Assembly (NCBI GenBank): GCA_022572355.1
Contig: JACZWC010000006.1
Span: 41,222 to 105,221, forward strand
Direction of reading: 5' to 3'
DNA: 64,000 nucleotides
From: Bacteroidota bacterium
Lineage (GTDB): Bacteria > Bacteroidota > Bacteroidia > NORP154
The notes under the pieces are model-generated. The model was given only the letters and a program-made list of their open reading frames with translations. It was not told the DNA's origin and searched no databases. The position numbers and the translations under genes are program-made. How positions within the stretch are numbered: the stretch's first letter is position 1; every line of letters begins with the position of its first letter. Below are positions 17,283 through 26,500 of this stretch, piece by piece.

Positions 17283-18113
17283 ATGCAGGAGTTTATTATC
17301 ACATTTCGAGAGACTTTTGAAGTCGCACTGATAGCGGGAATTGTTCTGAGTTTTCTGAACAGAACCAATCAAAGTCGATACAATATTGTGGTGTATGCGG
17401 GCATCGCGGCGGCGGTTCTGGTGAGCATATTGCTCGCTTATATCCTGAGTTCCATCGGAGATGGATTCACTGGTAAAACGGAAGAGCTGTATGAAGGTTG
17501 TATGATGTACTTAAGTGTAATCTTTCTGTCATTTATGATCCTGTGGTGTATCAAGCACAAACACAAGGTATCTGACATAGAAAATAAGATATCGAAAGAT
17601 TTGGACAATGGATATAAGCTAGGTTTATTCTTCCTAATATTCATTGCGGTATTGAGGGAAGGTGTTGAAACCGTGTTGTTCCTGAGAAGCATCATAGTTG
17701 CTTATGAAATTCAAGTTCTTTGGTTCTCATTGCTGGGAGTTTTTGTTGCAGTAGTCCTTGGATATGCCATGTTTCAGGGAATGGTAAGGTTCGATATCAA
17801 GAAATTTTTTAACGTTACCAGTACATTGCTAATCCTCTTTGCAGCGGGACTGCTGGCACATGGAACACATGAACTTCAAGAAGCAGGCGTGCTGCCTATA
17901 TTCCTTGAACACGTATGGGATATCAATCCGGAGAGTACAGCTCATCCACTGCATGAGAAAGGATTCATTGGAAGTTTCATGAAGAGCTTGTTTGGTTACA
18001 ATGGTAATCCTTCCCTTATTGAGGTAATGAGTTACCTCACTTTTCTTGCTCTTACATTTGGCTGGTGGAAGAATTACGAAAATCAGCAAAAGCTTAAATC
18101 GGTTAAGGCCTAA
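17283..18113 (+). CDS. FTR1/EfeU-family iron permease
   Basis: 276 residues with about seven predicted membrane helices. The family moves iron across the inner membrane, usually as Fe3+ produced by coupled oxidation of Fe2+. Two RExxE iron motifs are present: RETFE at residues 9-13 and REGVE at 125-129, each in a membrane helix as expected. Further on, LLAHGTHELQEAGVLP is a family-like segment. The next gene starts 17 bp downstream and encodes a CxxCH protein; a FecA-like receptor follows with the same operator. No EfeO (imelysin-like) or DyP peroxidase gene is present, so this is not a classical EfeUOB system. Regulation by metal status through the operator at 17203 is inferred. Confidence 0.9.
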   Translation: MQEFIITFRETFEVALIAGIVLSFLNRTNQSRYNIVVYAGIAAAVLVSILLAYILSSIGDGFTGKTEELYEGCMMYLSVIFLSFMILWCIKHKHKVSDIENKISKDLDNGYKLGLFFLIFIAVLREGVETVLFLRSIIVAYEIQVLWFSLLGVFVAVVLGYAMFQGMVRFDIKKFFNVTSTLLILFAAGLLAHGTHELQEAGVLPIFLEHVWDINPESTAHPLHEKGFIGSFMKSLFGYNGNPSLIEVMSYLTFLALTFGWWKNYENQQKLKSVKA

Positions 18114-18130
18114 TTGATTTTTTCAATGTT

Positions 18131-18670
18131 ATGAACAAAGTGATTTCGGCGATTGTCCTACTTGCTTTGATTGCTGCCATTGGTTACAACTACTTAAGAA
18201 TTAGATCATTGGAATCTAAGAATCAGCAGCTTAGGCGAGTGGTTTATGGGATAATAGATGAGCCGGAAGAGGCAATTGAGGTCGCTGATATTATGACCAA
18301 GCTGCAGCGATACATGAATAAGATGTGGTTTGCTCAACTGCATTCCAACTGGCCGCTTATCGAATTTTACATTGAAGAGATGGAGGAAACTATGGAAGTA
18401 CTTAGCACAAGCGGAGTAATAGAAGACAATATTGATATTAGCGGACTGATGGTTAAGTTTGGGCTGAATCCATTGGGAAAGTACAAACATACGGTTGAAA
18501 AACGCAATTTGGAAGAGGTCACGGAATCATATACAAATCTGGTTAGCAACTGTAATAATTGCCATAAATTGTCAGATCATCCCTTCGTTGTCATAATAAA
18601 ACCTGTAACGCCGGTGTACGACAATCAAGACTATGCTGGTAGTAAGATCACATCAGACGATCCAGATTAA
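18131..18670 (+). CDS. Membrane-anchored CxxCH (c-type heme) protein of unknown family
   Basis: 179 residues. An N-terminal hydrophobic helix (residues 3-20, KVISAIVLLALIAAIGYNY) would be a signal anchor into the periplasm. A mostly helical region follows, containing WFAQLHSNWPLIEFYIEEME. A single CNNCH motif at residues 141-145 can bind heme covalently. A helical body with the heme motif near the C-terminus resembles class II (c'-like) cytochromes, but I see no definite family match. Placement 17 bp after the FTR1 permease suggests it supplies or accepts electrons, or senses redox state, during iron transfer. That role is inference. Confidence 0.8.
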   Translation: MNKVISAIVLLALIAAIGYNYLRIRSLESKNQQLRRVVYGIIDEPEEAIEVADIMTKLQRYMNKMWFAQLHSNWPLIEFYIEEMEETMEVLSTSGVIEDNIDISGLMVKFGLNPLGKYKHTVEKRNLEEVTESYTNLVSNCNNCHKLSDHPFVVIIKPVTPVYDNQDYAGSKITSDDPD

Positions 18671-18719
18671 AATACCACATTTTAGGTATTGATACGCGAC
18701 ACTCCCATAGCTACTTTTG
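18669..18719 (+). promoter_or_regulatory. Operator plus promoter of the FecA-like receptor
   Basis: AATACC-N8-GGTATT (18671-18690) inside the block 18669-18691, then TTG at 18689-18691, 20 bp, and TACTTTTG at 18712-18719. The layout repeats 17203-17253 base for base in spacing. The two 23-bp operator blocks differ only in three positions of the spacer, while the 20-bp stretch between the promoter boxes is unrelated. Co-regulation of permease and receptor is the natural reading. Confidence 0.75.
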
Positions 18720-18751
18720 CTCTGCAATTATAAAAATAAAACATAAAGATT

Positions 18752-21205
18752 ATGAGGAGGGTAAATTTGTATTTAACGTTGTTGCTTTTAGTGCTCGTGA
18801 GCACAAACAACCTTTGGGCGCAAAATGGGACTATTAGCGGCAACATCGTGCAAACTGATGGTATAAGTGTGTTGCCAGGCGTTACTGTCTATTTGGAGAA
18901 GACTACAATCGGAGCTGCGACAAATGGAAACGGTAACTATACAATAAAAAATGTACCTGAGGGCGATTATACGCTGGTGGTTTCTGCAATCGGTTACCAC
19001 ACCATTAAAAAAGCGGTGACCCTTGGCAGTGGCGAATCAGTGACATCAAATTTTGAACTGGTAGAAGCCATTTCAACCCTTTCAGAGGTAACAATCATTA
19101 CGGGTGGCATCACTGGGCTCAAGGATATTCCGGGATCAGTGCATTACATAACGCCCAAGGAAATTCAACAATTCAGTTATACAGACATTAACCGGACATT
19201 GCGCGCTGTGCCAGGGGTGAACCTCCAGGAAGAAGATGGCTTCGGACTTCGCCCTAATATAGGATTAAGAGGTACTGGTGCAGAGCGAAGTTCCAAGATA
19301 ACACTTATGGAGGATGGTGTGTTGATGGCGCCAGCGCCTTACGCTGCACCTTCGGCTTATTATTTCCCTACCATAGGAAGAATGCAGGGAATAGAAATAT
19401 TGAAAGGCAGTAGTCAAATTAAATATGGGCCTTATACCACAGGGGGTGCGATCAACCTGATATCTACCCAGATCCCCAATGAATTTTCTGGAAGAATCAA
19501 CTTATTAGGTGGGAGTTTTGGAGGCAGGAACTTACATGCGTTTGTGGGTAATGCTCACAAGAATTTTGCATACATGGTGGAGACCTTTCAATACGGCTCT
19601 GATGGATTTAAAAAGTTGGATGGAGGTGGCAACACTGGCTTTGACAAGCAGGATTACATCGCAAAACTTCGCATCAACACAAATGACAGCGCAAAAATAT
19701 ATCAATCACTCACCTTTAAGATTGGTCAAACACTTGAAACTTCTAATGAGACCTATCTCGGTTTAACGCAGGATGATTTCTATACTGACCCATATCGACG
19801 GTATTCTGCTTCGCAAAAAGACCAAATGAATACAGAGCAATCGCAGCTTTCTTTAACGCATGTGGCCCGATTTGGGAAATTGATCGAGCTAACAACCACA
19901 GCATATCGCTCTGATTTTAAAAGAAACTGGTACAAACTCGACAAAGTCAAAGATAGTACTGGAACCAAAACTAAAATTGGTGCACTGTTGGACGATCCAT
20001 TTTCTTCAAATGATGCTTTTGCCATACTTACTGGAATGAGCAGCACACTGGATGATGCCCTGCATGTAAAAGCAAACAATCGCTCGTACTATGCGCAAGG
20101 TGTTCAAACAGTTCTTGGGCTCAATTTCAAAACCAATAAGGTTTCTCACAGGATTGACTTAGGCTTCCGGATGCATCAGGATCAGATTGATAGGTTTCAG
20201 TGGGTAGATGAGTATGCCATGGACAATGGTGTGATGGAATTAACAAAGTCAGGTGTACCTGGAACGGAAAGTAACAGAGTTGAGACTGCAGATGCGATAG
20301 CGACCTATCTTCAGTACAAACTTAAGATTGCGAAATTCACAGTTACCCCTGGTGTTAGATATGAAAACATAACCTTGCACAGAGAAGATTATGGCAAAAG
20401 TGACCCAGACAGAACGGGTGCTAACTTAGCAGAAAGAAGTAACACCGTAGACGTTTTTATTCCTGGAATCGCCCTTGACTACCAATTCAACAGATACTTA
20501 AGCACTTTTGCGGGTGTTCACAAAGGATTTGCACCCCCAGGGTCAAAGGATGAAACTGTGCCCGAAGAAAGCATCCACTATGAAGTGGGCGTGAGATACA
20601 CAAAAAATTCACTTTCCGGCCAGGCAGTGATTTTCTTTAATGATTATAGCAACCTCTTGGGAACTGATCTTGCTGCAGCAGGAGGTGGGGGTACGGGTGA
20701 TCTATTTAATGGAGGAGAAGTACAGACGAAAGGACTCGAATTTCAAGTTGCTTACGATCTGCTATCCTCCCAGAAGCAAAGCGATTTCCGTTTACCGCTT
20801 TCATTGGTTTATACATACACAAATGCTACGTTTAAGAACGATTTTGACAGCGATTTTGGAGGCTGGGGAGAAGTTACAGCAGGTGACCAGTTTCCCTATC
20901 TCGCAAATAACCAGTTCACCTTTATCTTGGGATTGGGACATCGTAAATTCAACATTAACCTAAGCGGAAGATATATGGACGAAATGCGTACAGCACCGGG
21001 GCAAGGAGATATACCTGCCAACGAAAAAACGGATTCATATTTTGTTATTGATGCAAGCGCAAGTTATATGTTGCACAATAATATTTCCCTTTTCGCAAAT
21101 GCTACGAACATATCGGATCAAGTGTATGTTGTAGCCAGGCGGCCAGCCGGTCTCAGGCCAGGAATGCCAAGGGCCTTCATGCTAGGACTAAAAGTCAATT
21201 TTTAA
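18752..21205 (+). CDS. FecA-like TonB-dependent siderophore receptor
   Basis: 817 residues. Signal peptide MRRVNLYLTLLLLVLVSTNN, cleaved near WAQ. A carboxypeptidase-regulatory-like domain (ISGNIVQTDG, GNYTIKNVPEGDYTLVVSAI) covers about 25-110. The plug (about 125-235) has DINRTLRAVPGVNLQEEDGF, RPNIGLRGTGAERSSKITLM and EILKGSSQIKYGP. The barrel contains NETYLGLTQDDFYTDPYRRY, typical of FecA-type ferric-citrate receptors, and ends in RAFMLGLKVNF. Position next to an FTR1 permease and a shared operator support iron uptake. Ferric dicitrate or a related ferric chelate is the likely ligand; the exact one is not determinable from sequence. No FecI/FecR signalling pair is nearby. Confidence 0.93.
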   Translation: MRRVNLYLTLLLLVLVSTNNLWAQNGTISGNIVQTDGISVLPGVTVYLEKTTIGAATNGNGNYTIKNVPEGDYTLVVSAIGYHTIKKAVTLGSGESVTSNFELVEAISTLSEVTIITGGITGLKDIPGSVHYITPKEIQQFSYTDINRTLRAVPGVNLQEEDGFGLRPNIGLRGTGAERSSKITLMEDGVLMAPAPYAAPSAYYFPTIGRMQGIEILKGSSQIKYGPYTTGGAINLISTQIPNEFSGRINLLGGSFGGRNLHAFVGNAHKNFAYMVETFQYGSDGFKKLDGGGNTGFDKQDYIAKLRINTNDSAKIYQSLTFKIGQTLETSNETYLGLTQDDFYTDPYRRYSASQKDQMNTEQSQLSLTHVARFGKLIELTTTAYRSDFKRNWYKLDKVKDSTGTKTKIGALLDDPFSSNDAFAILTGMSSTLDDALHVKANNRSYYAQGVQTVLGLNFKTNKVSHRIDLGFRMHQDQIDRFQWVDEYAMDNGVMELTKSGVPGTESNRVETADAIATYLQYKLKIAKFTVTPGVRYENITLHREDYGKSDPDRTGANLAERSNTVDVFIPGIALDYQFNRYLSTFAGVHKGFAPPGSKDETVPEESIHYEVGVRYTKNSLSGQAVIFFNDYSNLLGTDLAAAGGGGTGDLFNGGEVQTKGLEFQVAYDLLSSQKQSDFRLPLSLVYTYTNATFKNDFDSDFGGWGEVTAGDQFPYLANNQFTFILGLGHRKFNINLSGRYMDEMRTAPGQGDIPANEKTDSYFVIDASASYMLHNNISLFANATNISDQVYVVARRPAGLRPGMPRAFMLGLKVNF

Positions 21206-21267
21206 TGATTGGTTGGAAATCCACCTTGCGATAATTGAATTTTTCTCTATAATTTATATATTTATCC

Positions 21268-21275
21268 TAAATTTG
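21268..21275 (+). promoter_or_regulatory. Candidate -7 box for the peptide/JmjC pair
   Basis: TAAATTTG matches TAnnTTTG, 28 nt upstream of ATG 21304. No TTG at 19-23 bp upstream; the preceding stretch is AT-rich. Confidence 0.5.
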
Positions 21276-21303
21276 GTTTCAAACAGCCTTAAACTCTCAT
21301 TGC

Positions 21304-21597
21304 ATGGATAAGAAAGTACCAACGCAACTACCAAGATTGGTAGATGAAGATATTGTCACCACAAACAGGCCTCGCGTTTCCTATAGAAAATCAAATCGGA
21401 AGTTTGTAACTGTAGCCATTGCTCTTGGAATTACTGCCGCAGCCACTATGACATCCTGTAGAAAGGCCGACTCGAAAACTTATTGTAATGACAGCGATGT
21501 ATCCACTTACTCAGATGGCACCTGGGACAGTTATGACACCACAACCTATGGTGATTCAAATACCTGCGATACGGATGACCGCCGGGGGTTAATATAA
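21304..21597 (+). CDS. Small Ser/Thr/Asp-rich peptide, possible substrate of the adjacent JmjC protein
   Basis: 97 residues, no family recognised. Three parts can be seen. Residues 1-33 are hydrophilic and leader-like (LPRLVDEDIVTTNRPRVSYR). Residues about 34-52 are hydrophobic (FVTVAIALGITAAATMTSC), with MTSC resembling a lipobox although the N-terminal part is far too long for a normal lipoprotein signal. Residues 53-97 are rich in Ser, Thr, Asp, Tyr and Cys (STYSDGTWDSYDTTTYGD) and end in DDRRGLI. It has its own -7 box and is followed 66 bp later by a JmjC/cupin oxygenase. The layout resembles a leader plus core peptide with a modifying enzyme, but this is inference. Confidence 0.65.
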   Translation: MDKKVPTQLPRLVDEDIVTTNRPRVSYRKSNRKFVTVAIALGITAAATMTSCRKADSKTYCNDSDVSTYSDGTWDSYDTTTYGDSNTCDTDDRRGLI

Positions 21598-21663
21598 AAA
21601 GCCTTAACCAGCATACGGCCTCTGGTATTTATCAGTTAACCTAACTTTTTCTAACATAAAGTG

Positions 21664-22881
21664 ATGGATCAATTTCAATTTGAATGGATTATTGATCCGG
21701 TTAGTGAAGATGAGTTTTATTCGAAATTCTACGAAAAGAAAATATGTAGAATTGAAAGAGCTGACGCAGATTACTATAAAAGTCTGCTCTCCCTGGAAGT
21801 GGTGGATGAGGTCTTGCATTCCCAGAAACTTTCATATCCAAAAATAAGTATGGTTAACTCAAACCACAAGACGCCCATTAATTCAGAACTATTTACATCT
21901 TCCAATGGCGAAACCATAAATAGCGCCAAATTATTAAAGCAATTTGCTGAGGGATCATCAATTGTCCTGTCCGGATTACACGATCATGTGTCCTCATTAG
22001 GCACATTTGTCGACTATATGTTCAAATATTTTTCGCATAAATTTCAGACCAACGTATACCTGACACCGGCAAATGCACAAGGGTTTAAAACTCATTACGA
22101 TACGCATGATGTTTTTATACTTCAGATCGAAGGATCTAAGAAATGGCGCATCTACGATAACCCGATTGAACTACCCCTGCAATCTCAAGGTTTTGACGAT
22201 CAGGTTGAACCTGGAGAAGTGCAGGAAGAATTTATACTGAATGCAGGAGACATGCTCTATATCCCTCGGGGAATTATGCACGATGCGGAGAGCAATGACG
22301 AAATTTCGTTACATGTAACGGCAGGTTTATTGGGGTATACATGGACTGATTTTTTGGTTGAATCCATCCTTCACATATCAAAAAACGATGTTGAATTCAG
22401 AAAATATATTCCCATAGGTTTTGCAGTGCATCAAAAAGATGATGAGGCCATTGCGCATTTCAAAAAACTGCTGACCTTATTGGCTAAAAATGGGAAGCCG
22501 GAAGAAGGCCTGGACAGGTTTTTTTATGAGCTGATGGCGGACAAGGGGCCAAATCTGTTAGGTCAGTTAAATCAAATCAATTTGTTGCCTAAAATTTCAT
22601 TGGAAAGTGAGGTAACAGTTCGCTCAAATCTAATATATAAGGTAACTGAAAATGATGAAAAGGTGATTATTCACCTGTTCGGACAGGAGATCGAATTTCC
22701 AGCTTTTACCAAACCCGTAATGGAGTTCATTGATCAGCATCAGAATTTCACAGTATCTGAAATACCTGATTGCATGGATGAAAATGGTAAGGTAGTATTC
22801 GTAAAAAGATTGGTAAAGGAGGGCTTACTCTTCATAACAAAGCATCAGACAAGCAAGAAGCCAATTAAAGAGCTGAACTAA
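21664..22881 (+). CDS. JmjC/cupin-type 2-oxoglutarate- and Fe(II)-dependent oxygenase
   Basis: 405 residues from ATG 21664 (a GTG directly before it is ignored). It matches the JmjC/cupin_4 group, which hydroxylates amino-acid side chains in proteins. The Fe(II) triad is visible as His144-Tyr-Asp146 (THYDTHDVFILQIEG) and His206 (IPRGIMHDAES), with the family GDMLYIPRG strand. The C-terminal part (about 310-395) has alternating strands and helices (IIHLFGQEIEFPAFTKPVME, VFVKRLVKEGLLFITK), consistent with the winged-helix domain of ribosomal oxygenases or a peptide-binding wing. Known relatives hydroxylate ribosomal proteins; here the immediate neighbour is a short Ser/Thr/Asp-rich peptide that is a plausible substrate. 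It converges with the Sua5-like gene (12 bp gap). Confidence 0.87.
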   Translation: MDQFQFEWIIDPVSEDEFYSKFYEKKICRIERADADYYKSLLSLEVVDEVLHSQKLSYPKISMVNSNHKTPINSELFTSSNGETINSAKLLKQFAEGSSIVLSGLHDHVSSLGTFVDYMFKYFSHKFQTNVYLTPANAQGFKTHYDTHDVFILQIEGSKKWRIYDNPIELPLQSQGFDDQVEPGEVQEEFILNAGDMLYIPRGIMHDAESNDEISLHVTAGLLGYTWTDFLVESILHISKNDVEFRKYIPIGFAVHQKDDEAIAHFKKLLTLLAKNGKPEEGLDRFFYELMADKGPNLLGQLNQINLLPKISLESEVTVRSNLIYKVTENDEKVIIHLFGQEIEFPAFTKPVMEFIDQHQNFTVSEIPDCMDENGKVVFVKRLVKEGLLFITKHQTSKKPIKELN

Positions 22882-22893
22882 GTCAGCGGGAGG

Positions 22894-23505
22894 TCAAACA
22901 AGAACTCCTTTTCCTTCTCGAATGATCAAAGGTTCATCACCGGTGCAATCGATGATCGTTGATGCAATATTGCTCCCATAGCCTCCATCAATGGTAACTT
23001 CAACCAAATCTTTATAACGGTTATAAATCAATTCAGGGTCTGTAGTGTATTCTAATATCTCGTCTTTATCATGTATTGATGTGGATATTAACGGATTGCC
23101 AAGTTGCTCCACCAAATTAATAGCAATATTATTTTTTGGTATTCGAATACCAATGGTCTTTTTGTTACTCTTAAAAATCTTCGGCACTTTGTTGTTGGCA
23201 TTGAGAATGAATGTAAAGGGGCCTGGTAAAGACTTTTTCATCAGCTTGTAGGTTGCTGTGTTCACATTCTTTGTGAAATCTGATAAATGACTCAAGCTGT
23301 TACATATAAGAGAGAAGTTCGCCTGTTCAAGTTTGACTCCTTTGATTTGACATAGCCTCTCTACTGCTTTTCTGTTCAACATATCGCAAGCCAGGGCATA
23401 TACTGTATCCGTAGGATAAATGATTACCTGGCCAGCTTTGAGGTGTTCAATTACGATATTAATCTCGTGGGGATTGGGATCTTCCGGATGAATTTTTAAC
23501 AGCAT
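22894..23505 (-). CDS. Sua5/YciO/YrdC-family protein (threonylcarbamoyl-AMP synthase-like)
   Basis: 203 residues, a single YrdC-like domain with no C-terminal Sua5 extension. The family makes threonylcarbamoyl-AMP from threonine, bicarbonate and ATP for tRNA t6A37. Visible signatures are AGQVIIYPTDTVYALACDML near residue 25, the KG and SLICNSLSHLS segment, LPGPFTFIL near 95, IGIRIPK near 117, PLISTSIH and a final STIIDCTGDEPLIIREGKG. The FSLICNS variant and short length fit the YciO/TsaC side of the family. No other t6A gene is nearby. Confidence 0.88.
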   Translation of the reverse strand: MLLKIHPEDPNPHEINIVIEHLKAGQVIIYPTDTVYALACDMLNRKAVERLCQIKGVKLEQANFSLICNSLSHLSDFTKNVNTATYKLMKKSLPGPFTFILNANNKVPKIFKSNKKTIGIRIPKNNIAINLVEQLGNPLISTSIHDKDEILEYTTDPELIYNRYKDLVEVTIDGGYGSNIASTIIDCTGDEPLIIREGKGVLV

Positions 23506-23545
23506 ATTGAAATGTGTTTTCGAAGTTCTTTTAAACTTACAAAAA

Positions 23546-26500
23546 TTACTTCATAAAGATCATTTCTTCGACGGTATTTTTGTCGCCTACTTTGATTTTG
23601 ATCAGGTATGAACCGTTACTGATGTTGTCCAGGTTGATTCGGTAGCTGGCCATGCTGGCTTGCTTATTATTTGTAATCAGTCTGGCCTCATTGGTAAAGT
23701 ATATCACTTCTCCCACCAGGTTATATATGGTAACAGACACTTTTTCATTGGCAGGATTGGGCACATCTATATTGATAATACCATCAGTAGGATTTGGATA
23801 TATTTCTGCTTTAGATAAATCGATGTCATCAATACCTACAGCGTTAACAGTAATCTGCACACAGGAAGAATCGGAGCTACAAGCACTTGAAGCTGTTAAA
23901 CACACAGTATAGGTGCCCGGAGTGAGATAAGTATGGGTCGGATTCTGTGCAGATCCAAAGAAGCCATCTCCAAAATCCCAGGACCAGCTACCCGCGTTGA
24001 GGGAGGCATCTGAAAAGGTTACAGTCAGCGTAGATGTATTGTAGGAGAACAGCGCGATAGTTGCCGGACAACTGCTAACAGTAATAGAGTCACAGAACAC
24101 ATCAGAACCACAAGTGTTGGTGGCAGTTAAGCACACGTAATAAGAACCGGCACTGCTGTAGGAATATACTGGATTCTGTGCGTTGGAAGCATTCAGATCC
24201 CCAAAATCCCATGACCAGCTGTCCGCCCCGGTGGACTGATCAGAGAAGGTCACAGTAAGGTCTGACATAGATGTACTAAAGGAAGAAGAAGGCGCAGCAC
24301 AAGGAATCACCGTTATCATAGTACATGTGGTATCCGCACTACAAGGATTGGTAGTTATCAAACACACGTTATAAGTGCCTGCTGCTGCATAGGTATAAGA
24401 AGGATTGATGGTATTAGAAGTATTTCCATCATCAAAATCCCATAACCACGATGTAGCATCAGAAGAAGCGTCGGTGAACTGAACGGTTAAACCAGAATCG
24501 GCAAAACTAAATGCTGCCACAGTATTCTGACAGCTAGAACCCAATACGGTAACCGAATCACACAAGGTGTCTGAACTACAGGGATTGGTAGTTATTAAAC
24601 ACACATAATAGGTGCCATCCGCCAGATAGGTGTGCACAGGGTTTTGAGCAGTGGAGGTAATTGTATCGCCAAAATCCCAGAACCATGTGGTAGCATCAGA
24701 AGAAGTATCAGTAAATACCGTCTGCAGGCCTACACTATTGGAAGTAAATCCAGCCACTGTGTTCTGACAACCACCTGAAGCGCTCACCATAATATTCATA
24801 CAAAGTGTATCGGCGCTACAACTGTTGGTGGTTATCAAACATACATTGTAGATGCCATCAGCAGCATAGGTGTAAACGGGGTTCTGAGAGGTAGAGGTAC
24901 CACCATCCCCAAAATCCCATGCCCAGTTGTCTGCATCCGAGGAAGCATCGTTAAATACAACTGTCAGTGCCACATCTATAGTAGAAAAGGCCGCCACGGT
25001 ATTGACACACCCGGTTATGACAATGGTAACCGAATCACAATAGGTATCTGAGCTACAACCATTGGTTGCAACCAAGCAAACCCAGTAAGTACCGGTAGAT
25101 GCATAGGTATGCGAAGGATTTTGCAATGTAGATAAGAAACCATCTCCGAAATCCCATAACCAGGAGTCTACATCCAGCGAGGCATCGGTGGCCACCAAGA
25201 GCAGATCCGTGCTGGTAGAAGTAAAGGCAGCCGTGGGCGGAACATTCACTGTAACCAACACCGTGTCAGTAATCTGACACCCATTGGTATTTGTAATCTT
25301 AATAGCATAGCTGGTTGTTACAGTTGGATACGCCAGTGGATTTTTAATGTTAGGATCACTTAGGCCCGCAAAAGGTGTCCAGCTGTAAACAGCAGTAGGT
25401 GTGTTGGAGTTTACATCCAATTGGGCAGTGTCACCAATACAAATAGTTGTATCGTTAGAGGGCGTGATAAAAGTGCTGTCAATAAAGATGGTAATGGTAT
25501 CCGTTGACATACACCCATTATCATTCATGGTCACCACATAAGTAGTTGTCGTGTCTGGCCCTGCCCAGGGATTGTATATTCCAGCATTAGATAGGCCCAG
25601 AGCCGGAGACCAGCTATAAGATGCCGTTGTATCCAAAGGTAAGCACTCATTGCCTATGCGCACGTCGTCATAATTGGCAGCGAAGTTGTTCACGTTGAAT
25701 ATATGAATTACTGCAGCATCATTGGTAGTAGTTGAGCGAAATGGAAAGGCAGTTGCCATCAATACACCATCCACATAATAATCGAAAGTATTGGCACCAT
25801 AGTTTATATTCATAAACTCAAATTTGTACCACTGACCAACTACATAAGGAGTTAGTACTTGATTGGACCCATTGGCATACAGTCTATAATTACCGTTGAT
25901 CGCATACAGGAATATTATCCCAAAATTCGATGTTATGTTAACATCGCCCACACAGAAATAGCTGTTGAAAGTTGTATTCTGGCTGGTACTCATATAAACA
26001 CTCATGTAATCTGGAGTGTCTGGAGTAAATGTATAATTCAATCCTCCGTAAAAGCCTCCTGAACCCGTTTGTTCCAGGCTATTTACACCATTGGCTGAAG
26101 TTGTGTTCACAACGTTATAGATATACCCTGCAGTGTTCCACTGATTGTAATTACCTGATTCAAAATCATCAAAAAAGATGTTGTTGGAACAATTGTTTAA
26201 ATCGAGTTGTGTGGAGTCATTGGAACCGCATATAGCAATAGGATCAGCGGTGGCTGTGATTGGTACACCGTTCACCTCTACAAAAACGCTGTCCATGCTT
26301 GAGCATCCGATTGAATCAAATGCTTCCACATAATACATCATGTTAATTGTCGGATTTGCGGTGGTTTTATCACAAGCTGTACAGCTCAGGCTCGTTGGCG
26401 GCGACCATAAGTAGGTCACTCCACCAGTGGCTGTAAGCTGAACATCCAATCCATAACAGAAGCCAGTATCAAGCCCTGCGTCTGCAATAGGAACGGGGTT

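Noticed and set aside
21604..21640. ACCAG/CTGGT hairpin between the small peptide and JmjC genes as a terminator
   Set aside because: The stem is only 5 bp with a 10-nt loop and no T-run.
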